Source of the DNA: Muribaculaceae bacterium Isolate-013 (NCI)
Lineage (GTDB): Bacteria > Bacteroidota > Bacteroidia > Bacteroidales > Muribaculaceae
Direction: 5' to 3'
Assembly (NCBI GenBank): GCA_004102785.1
Contig: SCEJ01000008.1
Coordinates: 1 to 64,000 of the forward strand
Length of the DNA stretch: 64,000 nt
In this document: in pieces, positions 47,079 to 56,181 of the stretch
How the letters are laid out: the number at the start of each line of letters is the position of its first letter
Numbering within the stretch: the stretch's first letter is position 1
Translations under genes and position numbers: made by a program
The notes under the pieces: model-generated
Told to the model about the DNA's origin: nothing
What the model saw: only the letters and a program-made list of their open reading frames with translations
The model's database searches: none

Positions 47079-48602
47079 ATGTTTAAAAACCACCCAAAAG
47101 GGCTGATTCCGGCCGCCCTCTCAAACATGGGCGAGCGATTCGGCTACTACATCATGAACGCCGTGCTGGTGCTCTTCCTCTGCTCCAAATTCGGGCTTGC
47201 CGAAGAAACCAGTACGCTGATCTATTCATTCTTCTATGCCGGAATCTACGTGCTCAGCCTCGTAGGCGGTATCATCGCCGACAAGACACAAAACTACAAA
47301 GGCACCATCATATGGGGTCTGATTGTGATGACTATCGGCTACATAGTGCTGGCCGTGCCCATTCTCGCCACCCCCGGCAACAAGACATGGCTGCTGGCGC
47401 TCACCTGCGCGGCCCTCTTCTTCATAGCCTTCGGCAACGGCCTCTTCAAAGGCAACCTCCAGGCTATCGTGGGACAGCTCTACGACAATCCACGCTACTC
47501 GGCGCAGCGCGACTCCGGCTTCCAGATTTTCTACGTGTTCATCAACATCGGCGGCCTCATCGCCCCCTTCGTGGCTCCGATGCTGCGTAGCTGGTGGCTC
47601 GACGTGCACCAGATGGCCTACAACGCCGACCTCCCCGCCCTCTGCCACCGATACCTCTCCGACATGGACTCCATGACCGCGGAGAACATGAACAACCTCT
47701 ACGCCCTCATCACCGCCGCCGGAGGCAACGCCGCCGGCGACATCAAGGCTTTCTGCTCGCAGTATCTCGACGTGTTCAACACCGGCGTGCACTACTCGTT
47801 TATCGCCTCAGTGGCAGCAATGGCTATCTCGCTGACTATCTTCCTGGTGACCAAGAACGGCCTCCCCACCCCGGGCAAAAAAGACAAGGCCGAGACAGTG
47901 AACTACACCGCCGAAGAACGCCGCGCCATGGCACGCGAAATCAAGCAGCGAATGTATGCCCTCTTCGCAGTGCTCGGCATTGTGATTTTCTTCTGGTTCT
48001 CATTCCACCAGAACGGCACCTCGCTATCGCTCTTCGCCCGCGACTTCGTGAAGACCGACACCATCGCCCCCGAGATATGGCAGGCCGTCAACCCGTTCTT
48101 CGTAATAGTGCTCACCCCCCTGGTGATGCTCCTGTTCTCGTCGCTGAGCAAGCGCGGCATGGAGATTTCCACCCCCAAGAAAATCGCCATCGGCATGGGG
48201 CTGGCCGGTATCGCCTACCTCTTCCTCACCATCTTTTCCTACATCGAAGGCTACCCCTCGGGCACTGAGTTCCGCGACATGGCCACCACAGTGCGCGAAG
48301 GTATGAAAGCCGGCCCCTGGGTGCTCATAGCCCTCTACTTCTTCCTCACCGTGGCCGAGCTGTTCATCTCGCCGCTGGGGCTCTCATTCGTGTCGAAAGT
48401 GGCTCCCAAGCATCTCCAGGGTCTCTGCCAGGGTCTGTGGCTCGGCGCAACCGCCGTGGGCAACCTTCTGCTGTGGATTGGCCCGCTGATGTACAACAAA
48501 TGGCCCATCTGGGAGGCCTGGGGCGTATTCTTCGCCGTATGCCTGGTGTCGATGGGCGTGATGTTCGGCATGGTGAAATGGCTCGAACGCGTCACCGAAT
48601 AA
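47079..48602 (+). CDS. POT family peptide:H+ symporter
   Basis: 507 residues, 12 or more membrane helices. The proton-coupling motif of the family appears as SNMGERFGYYIMN near residue 15. Further blocks are GGIIADKTQNYKGTIIWG, FFAFGNGLFKGN-like GNGLFKGNLQAIVGQLY and FQIFYVFINIGGLIAPFV. It imports di- and tripeptides with protons across the inner membrane. A soluble insert lies at about 165-230. It sits 41 bases behind sufE and 20 bases before the WYL gene. Confidence 0.92.
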   Translation: MFKNHPKGLIPAALSNMGERFGYYIMNAVLVLFLCSKFGLAEETSTLIYSFFYAGIYVLSLVGGIIADKTQNYKGTIIWGLIVMTIGYIVLAVPILATPGNKTWLLALTCAALFFIAFGNGLFKGNLQAIVGQLYDNPRYSAQRDSGFQIFYVFINIGGLIAPFVAPMLRSWWLDVHQMAYNADLPALCHRYLSDMDSMTAENMNNLYALITAAGGNAAGDIKAFCSQYLDVFNTGVHYSFIASVAAMAISLTIFLVTKNGLPTPGKKDKAETVNYTAEERRAMAREIKQRMYALFAVLGIVIFFWFSFHQNGTSLSLFARDFVKTDTIAPEIWQAVNPFFVIVLTPLVMLLFSSLSKRGMEISTPKKIAIGMGLAGIAYLFLTIFSYIEGYPSGTEFRDMATTVREGMKAGPWVLIALYFFLTVAELFISPLGLSFVSKVAPKHLQGLCQGLWLGATAVGNLLLWIGPLMYNKWPIWEAWGVFFAVCLVSMGVMFGMVKWLERVTE

Positions 48603-48622
48603 CAATCTGACACCCCACCTGC

Positions 48623-49531
48623 ATGGCCCGCGACCTTCTCAACCGCTACATATGGCTGGTGGATACTATCCGCCGCCACGGACGCATCACCCGGCGCACC
48701 CTCGACGAGTGCTGGGCGCGTTCCCCCTACTCCGCGGGCGAGAAAGGGATTCCGCGGCGCACATTCTATAACTACCGTCAGGCGGTTGAGGAGCTTTTCT
48801 CGATAACAATCAACTGCGACACCACCACCTACGAATACTACATCGAAGAGGATAACGGCGGCGCCGGGCGAATCACCGACTGGCTTCTCGACGCCTCCGC
48901 TACCTCCAACGTGCTCCAGGGCTCGCGCGACGTGGCCTCGCGCATAATGCTCGAAAACACCCCCTCGGCCCGCGAGAACCTGGCGCCCATCATCGAGGCC
49001 ATCCGCTTCAACCACCCGCTGCGTTTCGACTACCACCCCTACACGAGGGTCAACCCCTCGCGCGGGGTGGAGGTCGAGCCGTATTTTCTGCGCATCTTCC
49101 GCCAGTTGTGGTACGTCACAGGCCGCAACGTGGCCGACGGCAAGATGAAAACATATTCGCTCGACCGCATCTCCGGCCTGCGGGTGCTCACCACCACCTT
49201 CTCACCCCCGGCAGGATGCACCGACCCTGAAATCTTTTTCGCCGACTCGTTCGGCATAATGGTCACCAAAGGGGAGCCCCACGAGGTGAGACTGCGGGTG
49301 GAGCCGCGCCAGGCCAAATACTTCCGCGCACTACCTCTGCACCCCTCTCAGCGCGAGGAGGTGGGCGACAGCTACTCGATTTTCACCTATCGGCTGCTGC
49401 TGACATCCGATTTCGTTTCGGAGATACTCCGCTACGGCTCCTCGGTGAGCGTGCTGGCCCCGCGCGAGCTCCGCACAATGGTAGTCAACGCCCTGCGCGA
49501 AGCCCTGGCCAACTACCCGGCCGAACAATAG
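48623..49531 (+). CDS. WYL-domain transcriptional regulator
   Basis: 302 residues. The N-terminal 75 residues look like a winged-helix DNA-binding unit (TRRTLDECW...GIPRRTFYNYRQAVEELF). The WYL domain (about 120-215) has LRFDYHPYTR, EPYFLRIFRQLWYVTGRN and YSLDRISGLRVL, and a WCX-like C-terminal extension follows. Such proteins sense ligands, often nucleotides, and control DNA-damage, phage-defence or metabolic genes. No defence genes are near. A strong bidirectional terminator lies 25 bases after it. Confidence 0.9.
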   Translation: MARDLLNRYIWLVDTIRRHGRITRRTLDECWARSPYSAGEKGIPRRTFYNYRQAVEELFSITINCDTTTYEYYIEEDNGGAGRITDWLLDASATSNVLQGSRDVASRIMLENTPSARENLAPIIEAIRFNHPLRFDYHPYTRVNPSRGVEVEPYFLRIFRQLWYVTGRNVADGKMKTYSLDRISGLRVLTTTFSPPAGCTDPEIFFADSFGIMVTKGEPHEVRLRVEPRQAKYFRALPLHPSQREEVGDSYSIFTYRLLLTSDFVSEILRYGSSVSVLAPRELRTMVVNALREALANYPAEQ

Positions 49532-49556
49532 ACAGCCGTCCGGCCGTCAGAAACAT

Positions 49557-49609
49557 AAAGCAGGTGTGTCAGATTGCCGTTTCCGGCTTTGACACACCTG
49601 CTTTATTTT
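49557..49609. terminator. Bidirectional terminator
   Basis: AAAGCAGGTGTGTCA (49557-49571) pairs perfectly with TGACACACCTGCTTT (49590-49604), followed by ATTTTT. It serves the WYL gene on the plus strand and perhaps the minus-strand operon that ends at 49639. Confidence 0.92.
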
Positions 49610-49638
49610 TAAAAACCTCTTATATCGTGACGGCGGCG

Positions 49639-50520
49639 TCAGCCGTGGTGATGCGACTTGTTGGTGATAAACAGCGCCCCTGCGATAAGGATGATACCCA
49701 CCCCGAGCTTCAGCAGGTCGTTGACATTGCCGTATTCAACCTCGATGGAGTATTTGAAGAAGGTCACTATCAGCACCATCAGAATCACTTTGCCGAGCGA
49801 TGCCTTGAGATCGTCGACGTTGCTCACCTGCATCCACGTGGGGCGGTTGTCGGCCTTCTTCTCGACAGGATCTATCTTACTGATAAACAACTCATAGATG
49901 CCGACGCCGAAGATTATCAGCACCATCGCGAAGAGGAACACATCAACCGACGACACGAACATCTCCAGAAGATGCTCATATTCGGGCGACGTGATATGCG
50001 TGACGAACTCTATCATGCCGTCGACTACAATCACCGACCCCTTGATGAAAAGGGCTATCGCGGCGAAGAGCGAGCCGAACACAGCCAGCAGCGTGAGGAA
50101 GCGGGTGAAATACAGTGTGTACTCGAAGCGGCGGGTAATCTCGCTCTTGTAGTTGAGGATCTCGGGGAAGTTGATCGAGCGCTTGCGCAGAGCCTTGAGC
50201 AGGCGTTTGTCGTAGCGGTCCATATACCCCTTGGCCTGAATCCTGGCGCGCACCCATTTGGCTTCTTTGTTGTCAATCTCGCCGGGACTATCCTCATCCT
50301 CGAGCAGCAGCGCGCATATTGCGTCGACGAACAGGTCGGAGAACCTGGCCGAGAGGTTCTTCTTCGACACGGTGTCCTTCAGTTCAAAAAGCAGGTTTCC
50401 CTTTTCCATAGTTATCCCCCCGTCGTCGTGGAGGAGCTTCTGGCGGAGGCATTCAACGTCGTTGTCCGACAGTTTGCCATCGCGCACCAGGCTTTTTCGT
50501 AGTGCAGTTAAATCTTCCAT
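49639..50520 (-). CDS. Membrane protein: TerB-like N-terminal domain fused to UPF0114/YqhA
   Basis: 293 residues from ATG 50520 (MEDLTALRKSLVRDGKLSD); a TTG five codons upstream is less likely. Residues 1-110 look like TerB/EF-hand-style repeats (VRDGKLSDNDVECLRQKL, HDDGGITMEKGNLLFEL, EDEDSPGEIDNKEAKWV). Residues 120-293 are a UPF0114 (YqhA) membrane domain with four helices. The UPF0114 family has no settled function; usual members are about 160-180 residues and lack this N-terminal part. It lies 38 bases after meaB on the same strand. Confidence 0.78.
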   Translation of the reverse strand: MEDLTALRKSLVRDGKLSDNDVECLRQKLLHDDGGITMEKGNLLFELKDTVSKKNLSARFSDLFVDAICALLLEDEDSPGEIDNKEAKWVRARIQAKGYMDRYDKRLLKALRKRSINFPEILNYKSEITRRFEYTLYFTRFLTLLAVFGSLFAAIALFIKGSVIVVDGMIEFVTHITSPEYEHLLEMFVSSVDVFLFAMVLIIFGVGIYELFISKIDPVEKKADNRPTWMQVSNVDDLKASLGKVILMVLIVTFFKYSIEVEYGNVNDLLKLGVGIILIAGALFITNKSHHHG

Positions 50521-50558
50521 TGTATGTGTAAGCAACAGTTGAAAATATTCTTAATAGG

Positions 50559-51632
50559 TCAGGAATCGAGGAGCTTCCAGGCGGCCTCGAAGGGGCTGAG
50601 GCGGTTGGAGAGCACCTGGCGCTCGGCTTCGGCGATACGGCCCGAGCGCAGCGGGTCGTCGTAGAAACGGCGGCGCAGTTCGGCGTCGATTGTCTCATAC
50701 ATCCAGTAGCGCGCCTGCTGGCGGCGGCGCTCCTCGAAGTAGCCGTTCCCTTCAACGAATGCAAAATATCGGTCGATCATATCCCAGACTTCGTCAATCC
50801 CCAGCTCGAAGTAACCCGAGTAGGTCAGCACTTCGGGATGCCATCCCGAGGGGGGAGTCGGGAACAGGTGCAGCGCCGAGCGATACTGTGCCATTGCCAG
50901 GCGCGCCCGCTCCACATTGTCGCCGTCGGCCTTGTTGATGACGATGCCGTCGGCCATCTCCATTATGCCACGCTTTATACCCTGGAGCTCATCGCCGGCG
51001 CCGGCAATCTGTATCAGCAGGAAAAAGTCGACCATCGAGTGCACGGCCGTCTCGCTCTGTCCCACACCCACGGTCTCCACAAAGATATTGTCGTAGCCGG
51101 CGGCCTCGCAGAGCACGATTGTCTCGCGGGTCTTGCGCGCCACGCCGCCGAGCGACCCGGCCGAGGGGGAAGGGCGAATGAAGGCACCCGGCTGCTGCGA
51201 AAGCTTCTCCATGCGCGTCTTGTCGCCGAGAATCGACCCTTTAGAGCGCTCCGACGAGGGGTCGATGGCCAGCACGGCCAGCTTCCCCCCCTGCTTGAGC
51301 ACATGCATGCCGAACACATCGATAGAGGTTGACTTCCCGGCGCCGGGCACCCCCGTGATGCCTATGCGGCGCGACTTGCCTGAATGTGGCAGGCATTTCT
51401 CAATCACCTCGCGGGCAAGCTGCTGATGGGCCGGGGCAAGGCTCTCCACCAGTGTCACGGCCTTTGAGAGTGAAACCATATCGCCCTTGATGATACCCTC
51501 CACCAGCTCCGCGGCCGAGGGTAGAGCCTGGCGGCGGCGCGGCCGCATATAGGGGTTTACAACGGGGGGCTGAGCCACCCCGGAGTTCACCGTCAGACCC
51601 TTGTATTGTTCGTTGTTTTCAGGATGTTCCAT
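50559..51632 (-). CDS. meaB: Methylmalonyl-CoA mutase chaperone GTPase
   Basis: 357 residues. MeaB loads and protects adenosylcobalamin-dependent methylmalonyl-CoA mutase, which converts succinyl-CoA to methylmalonyl-CoA on the way to propionate. P-loop GVPGAGKSTSIDVFG near 97, switch blocks DPSSERSKGSILGDKTRM and ETVGVGQSETAV, and NKADGDN for guanine. The extended N- and C-terminal helices are present. The mutase genes are not in the window. With frdCAB this fits succinate-propionate metabolism. Confidence 0.95.
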   Translation of the reverse strand: MEHPENNEQYKGLTVNSGVAQPPVVNPYMRPRRRQALPSAAELVEGIIKGDMVSLSKAVTLVESLAPAHQQLAREVIEKCLPHSGKSRRIGITGVPGAGKSTSIDVFGMHVLKQGGKLAVLAIDPSSERSKGSILGDKTRMEKLSQQPGAFIRPSPSAGSLGGVARKTRETIVLCEAAGYDNIFVETVGVGQSETAVHSMVDFFLLIQIAGAGDELQGIKRGIMEMADGIVINKADGDNVERARLAMAQYRSALHLFPTPPSGWHPEVLTYSGYFELGIDEVWDMIDRYFAFVEGNGYFEERRRQQARYWMYETIDAELRRRFYDDPLRSGRIAEAERQVLSNRLSPFEAAWKLLDS

Positions 51633-51675
51633 GGCATATTGTCTGTATATTATTTTTCGCAGGCTGAAACCTGTG

Positions 51676-53145
51676 TTACTGATTCTGTCCGAGCCAACGG
51701 CTTATAATGCCGGCATCGTCATCGCCATATGAGGCAGCGCGGTCCCACCACTGCCGCGCCTGTGCTTCGTCGGCAGGGACGCCTCGGCCGTGGGTGTACA
51801 TCCTGGCCATCATCTTGCACACGGAGGCACGCGCCGCATTGGGAATACGATCCTCACGTTCGGCCACTGTCTGACACAGCGCCATGGCCTCTACCCACTG
51901 CTGGCGCTTATAATATTCCTCGGCGAGGGTATATTGGGCGAAAATCAGGCCGGCATCGGATGCCGCCTTAAAAAGCTCCATAGCGCGCTCCGGGTCGGCG
52001 GCACACCCTTTGCCGTCTCTCAGAAGCATCCCTGTCTCCCACTGGCAGGGCACCACCGGCGAAAAAACGTTCTGAGCCTCCATCCCGGCGGAGTATGCCT
52101 CAAAGGCCTTGTCGAAGTCAATCCCGGTGCCCCAGCCGTTTTTATAGCAGTTGCCGAGATTGTGGGCCACAGAGTTGTAGCCCGCTTCAAACGCCTCTCT
52201 GTTTTTATTGAAAAAGGCCACGGTGTCGCCCATCTCCATATAGCATTGAGCCCGATTCTTGTGGGCGGCCGACTTCAGGAAAGGAGCATTGACTTCCGAA
52301 AGAATCACTCTATCGAAATAAGAGATGGCCTTGGGAAGATTCCTGATCGTATCGTTATACAGATATATCTCCGCACACTTATATAAGGGATAGAGCTCCG
52401 TGTCGGTCTGTGCCGCCCTGGCATCAGCCAGTTTTTCCCAGTATACCAATGATCTGGCCATATCCCTGACAACCGCTATCGAACTGCCGTCAGAAAGCTT
52501 GAGCTTACCCGTCTCATAAGCTTTGGCCACCGCTTCAGCAGCCTCCATATGTCCGAAATCGGCAGCCCGGATAAGGTCACCAAATGCAAAATCACTACTA
52601 TATTTAAGCGATTCTATGGCATCATTAAAATAGGTCTCGGCGGCTTTTGCCTTAAGACTATTTAAAGTATACCTGTTTATACCCGCTAAATGTTTTATAA
52701 ACGGGGAGTTGTTAAAATTATCGGCATCATAGCGTTGCTCATGAAAGAAAATGACCAGCAAATAATCAAGCTCTTCTTTCTTCTCCAAGGACCAATGCTC
52801 AAGATCAGAAGGTGTAAGCGGCACCAACGGGCGCCCAACCCAGTCTTTCTTCTGGTCAATTACTTTAATATGATTATTTATTCCCTTATAAGCCCGCTTG
52901 AAGTCCTTTATTGCAAAAGCCGATTCAACGTAGGGCCACCAACTGTAATTATTGAAGATGCGCTCCTTCTTCTCCTGTTTGATTTCTGCGGGAATCTTCT
53001 TCTCGAAAAGCTCTATGCAGCGCTCATAGTCGCCTGAATCGAAAGCCTTTAAGGCCAGGTCGTAATACTGGCCTGCCGAGGCCGTGAGGACGCCGGCGAG
53101 ACCGAGCAGAAGAGCGATGGCTATTTTGCGGATAATGGTTGGCAT
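51676..53145 (-). CDS. Secreted Sel1/TPR-repeat protein
   Basis: 489 residues. Signal peptide MPTIIRKIAIALLLGLAGVLTASA. The N-terminal half has TPR-like helices (YYDLALKAFDSGDYERCIELFEKK). Sel1-type repeats lie at about 200-220 and 330-470 (LGNCYKNGWGTGIDFDKAFEAY, LLRDGKGCAADPERAMELFKAA, ARMYTHGRGVPADEAQARQWW). Likely a periplasmic scaffold for protein contacts; the partner is unknown. The part coding for residues about 70-215 is more AT-rich than its surroundings. Confidence 0.85.
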   Translation of the reverse strand: MPTIIRKIAIALLLGLAGVLTASAGQYYDLALKAFDSGDYERCIELFEKKIPAEIKQEKKERIFNNYSWWPYVESAFAIKDFKRAYKGINNHIKVIDQKKDWVGRPLVPLTPSDLEHWSLEKKEELDYLLVIFFHEQRYDADNFNNSPFIKHLAGINRYTLNSLKAKAAETYFNDAIESLKYSSDFAFGDLIRAADFGHMEAAEAVAKAYETGKLKLSDGSSIAVVRDMARSLVYWEKLADARAAQTDTELYPLYKCAEIYLYNDTIRNLPKAISYFDRVILSEVNAPFLKSAAHKNRAQCYMEMGDTVAFFNKNREAFEAGYNSVAHNLGNCYKNGWGTGIDFDKAFEAYSAGMEAQNVFSPVVPCQWETGMLLRDGKGCAADPERAMELFKAASDAGLIFAQYTLAEEYYKRQQWVEAMALCQTVAEREDRIPNAARASVCKMMARMYTHGRGVPADEAQARQWWDRAASYGDDDAGIISRWLGQNQ

Positions 53146-53213
53146 AATTCGGGTGGTTGTAGGGTCGCTACCTGTCGCGACCGCAAGTCATGCATTTTCC
53201 AGATCAACTATTC

Positions 53214-56003
53214 TCAGTGGGCTTCGAGCCAGTTGTCGCCCACTCCGGAGGAGACTTCCAGAGGCACTGGACCGGCATTGCAGGCATTCTCCATCAGCTC
53301 CGTGACAAGGGCCTGGAGGCGCGGCAGCTCTTCGGGCACCACGTTGAAAATCAATTCATCGTGCACCTGCATTATCATCTGCGAGCGGAACCCCTCCCGG
53401 TTCATCCGGCGGTAGATGTTGACCATCGCCAGCTTTATGATGTCGGCGGCGGTGCCCTGGAGCGGGGCGTTCACGGCATTGCGCTCGGCAAAGCTGCGCA
53501 CCGTGGCGTTGCGCGAATTGATGTCGGGCAGGAAACGCTTGCGCCCCATCAGGGTGGATACGAACCCGTCGCGGCGGGCGTCGTCGACCGAGCGGGCGAT
53601 ATGCTCGCGTATGTGCGGATATGTGGCGAAATACCCATCTATCAGCTCCTTGGCCTCATTGCGCGGGATGCCCAGACGCTCCGAGAGTCCGAAAGCCGAA
53701 ATGCCGTAGATGGTGCCGAAATTGGCCGTCTTGGCATTACGGCGCTGCGTGTCAGTCACCTCGTCGAGGGGCACATGGTAGATTTTCGCGGCGGTGGCGC
53801 GGTGTATATCCTCGCCGGAGAGGAAAGCCCCGGTGAGTTCGGGGTCGCCCGACATATTGGCCAGCAGGCGCAATTCAATCTGCGAATAGTCGGCAGAAAG
53901 AATCACACACCCCGGGTCGGCTATGAAGGCACGGCGCACCCGGCGCCCCTCTTCGGTACGGACCGGTATATTCTGGAGGTTGGGATTGGCCGACGATATG
54001 CGGCCGGTTGCGGTAACAGTCTGGTTGAAAGTGGTGTGAATCTTTCCGGTAGAGGGGTTGACCAGTTGAGGCAAAGCCTCGACGTAGGTGGTGAGCAGCT
54101 TCTTCAGGGCGCGTGCGCGCAGAATCAGCCCCACCACCGGGTGCGAGGCCCTGTGCTTCTCAAGCACCTCCTCGGTTGTGGAATAGCCCCCTTTTTTGGT
54201 GCGTTTGGCATTCTTGTCAAGGCCGAGTTTGCCGAAAAGAATCTCCCCCACCTGCATCGGCGAAGAGAGGTTGAAGCGCTCGCCGGCCAGTTCGTAGGCC
54301 TGCTCCTCGATTTCAGCAAGCTGCGACGAGAGTTCACGCGCCTGCGAGGCAAGCTCCGCCGAGTCGACACGCACCCCGGCCCACTCCATGGCAGCCAGCA
54401 CACGCGCCAGCGGGAGCTCCATCCCCATAAGCAGATGCATCTGCCCGTTGCGCCTGAGCAGCTCCTCGAGCGGCTGGCGCAGACGCAGGCACATATCGGC
54501 CTGCAAAGCCGTGTAGCGCGCCTCGGTGCCGGCGGGGTAAGGCGCGAAAGCCTTGCGCTGCGTGGCGGTTGTCTCGGGCTGCGGCATATCCATGGAGAGC
54601 ACCGCTCCGACGATGTCGGGCATACGGTGACGCATCTCGGGCTGTAGGATATAATGCGCCAGCGACACATCGAAATATCCGGCCGAAAGCTCGATGCCGA
54701 AACGACGCAGGAGCACCATGTCGCGCTTTATGTCGTGGCTCGAAAGTGTGGCGGCGGGGTTGGTGAACAGCGGCTGCAACAGAGCCATAAGCTCCCGGCG
54801 CTCCCCGTCGGAGTCAGGGAGTGGGAAATAAACCGCCTTGCCGGCCTCGCCGCTGAAAGCGATGCCGCGCAGGGTTGCGGTCATCGCCTCCTCGCCTGTG
54901 GCGTAAAGAGCGATACCCAAAGCGGAGAACTCCGCCAGGCGCTCAACCTCGGCTGCCACGCGGGCCACGGATTCCACCGTCAGCCACTCCGTAACGGCTT
55001 CTCCGGCAGCATCCTGTGCAGGAGCCTGCTGCGCCTCACCGTCGATAAAATCGAAAAGCGACGGCTGCAGCGCGGCCTCGGCGGCAGCTTTGGCCGGATT
55101 ATCCCTTTTCACCGTCGCGGCAGGAGCGGCACCCTGCCCCATGCGCTGGAGGAAGGTCTTGAACTCCATGCGGCGGTACACGGCCGCAAGGGCCTCCTCG
55201 TCGACCGTTGTGCGGCGCAGAGCGTCGAAATCAACCTCCACGGGCACATCCGTGCGGATTGTGGCAAGCTCCCTGGAGAACTCTATCTGCGCGGCGTTGT
55301 CGCGTATCTTCTGCCCCAGCGCCCCCTTTATCTCCGCGGCATGGGCAAGCAGCCCGGCCACCGAGCCGTACTCGGCGATGAGCTTGGCCGCCGTTTTCGG
55401 CCCCACACCCGGACACCCCGGGATATTGTCGATTGTATCACCCTCAAGAGCCAGCAGGTCAATTATCTGCGTGGTTGAGGAAATGCCATAGCGGGCACAC
55501 ACCTCCTGCGGGCCGCGGATCTCGAAATCCTGGCCGCGCAGCGGCGGGCGGTACTGGAGTATGCGGTCGGTCACAAGCTGGCCGTAATCCTTGTCGGGGG
55601 TCATCATATACACCGTGTACCCCTCGGCGGCGGCGCGCACGGCCAGAGTGCCGATCACATCGTCGGCCTCATATCCCGGAATCTCGAACACCGGGATGCC
55701 GTAGGCCGCTATAATCTCCTTTATCACAGGCACCGAGAGGGATATATCCTCAGGCTGGGCCTCGCGCTGGGCTTTGTACTCCGGATACATCTCATGGCGG
55801 AATGTAGGGCCGTGAGGGTCGAAACATACAGCAATATGGGTGGGATTCTCCTTACGGAGAACCTCACCCAGGGTGTTGCAGAAGCCGAAGACCGCCGAGG
55901 AGTTAAACCCGGTCGAGGTTATCCTCGGCGATCTTATCAAGGCATAATACGCTCTGTAAATCAGCGCGTAAGCGTCAAGCAAAAAAAGTTTTTTATCCTC
56001 CAA
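53214..56003 (-). CDS. polA: DNA polymerase I, proofreading site apparently lost
   Basis: 929 residues, normal length. Residues 1-290 are the 5'-nuclease domain (FLLDAYALIYRAYYAL, YEADDVIGTL, GVGPKTAAKLI). Residues 335-520 correspond to the 3'-5' exonuclease domain. The polymerase domain has motif A (VILSADYSQIELRLLA), the finger helix (RRNAKTANFGTIYGISAFGL) and motif C (MQVHDELIFNV). In the exonuclease domain the ExoI carboxylates (the DTE pattern) are replaced: the aligned stretch is LGIALYATGEEAM, with Ala 365 and Tyr 367. It should fill gaps and remove primers but probably cannot proofread. Confidence 0.93.
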   Translation of the reverse strand: MEDKKLFLLDAYALIYRAYYALIRSPRITSTGFNSSAVFGFCNTLGEVLRKENPTHIAVCFDPHGPTFRHEMYPEYKAQREAQPEDISLSVPVIKEIIAAYGIPVFEIPGYEADDVIGTLAVRAAAEGYTVYMMTPDKDYGQLVTDRILQYRPPLRGQDFEIRGPQEVCARYGISSTTQIIDLLALEGDTIDNIPGCPGVGPKTAAKLIAEYGSVAGLLAHAAEIKGALGQKIRDNAAQIEFSRELATIRTDVPVEVDFDALRRTTVDEEALAAVYRRMEFKTFLQRMGQGAAPAATVKRDNPAKAAAEAALQPSLFDFIDGEAQQAPAQDAAGEAVTEWLTVESVARVAAEVERLAEFSALGIALYATGEEAMTATLRGIAFSGEAGKAVYFPLPDSDGERRELMALLQPLFTNPAATLSSHDIKRDMVLLRRFGIELSAGYFDVSLAHYILQPEMRHRMPDIVGAVLSMDMPQPETTATQRKAFAPYPAGTEARYTALQADMCLRLRQPLEELLRRNGQMHLLMGMELPLARVLAAMEWAGVRVDSAELASQARELSSQLAEIEEQAYELAGERFNLSSPMQVGEILFGKLGLDKNAKRTKKGGYSTTEEVLEKHRASHPVVGLILRARALKKLLTTYVEALPQLVNPSTGKIHTTFNQTVTATGRISSANPNLQNIPVRTEEGRRVRRAFIADPGCVILSADYSQIELRLLANMSGDPELTGAFLSGEDIHRATAAKIYHVPLDEVTDTQRRNAKTANFGTIYGISAFGLSERLGIPRNEAKELIDGYFATYPHIREHIARSVDDARRDGFVSTLMGRKRFLPDINSRNATVRSFAERNAVNAPLQGTAADIIKLAMVNIYRRMNREGFRSQMIMQVHDELIFNVVPEELPRLQALVTELMENACNAGPVPLEVSSGVGDNWLEAH

Positions 56004-56015
56004 TAGTCTGTGGAA

Positions 56016-56178
56016 AAAGGTTAGAGGTTAGAGGTTAGGGGTTAGAGTAGCCATCCGGCAGTTTTAAGGACTTTAAGGGCTTTAATGGCCTTAACGACCT
56101 TAATGACTTTAAGGACCTTAATGACCTTAATGACCTTAACGGCTTTAGGGGGCCTTAGGGGTGAGGGGTTAGAGTGAT
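56016..56178 (+). repeat. Modular intergenic repeat upstream of polA
   Basis: GGTTAGA/GGTTAGG heptamers at 56018-56046, the exact core GTAGCCATCCGGCA at 56047-56060, then about ten units of the type CTTTAAGGA, CTTTAATGGC and CTTAATGAC to 56150, and a last GGGGTTAGAG at 56164-56173. It fills the gap between two minus-strand genes, so any polA promoter must lie within it or further up. Confidence 0.9.
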
Positions 56179-56181
56179 TTC

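Noticed and set aside
53190-54647. 485-codon open frame antisense to polA
   Set aside because: Lies wholly over conserved polymerase motifs of polA; mirror frame.
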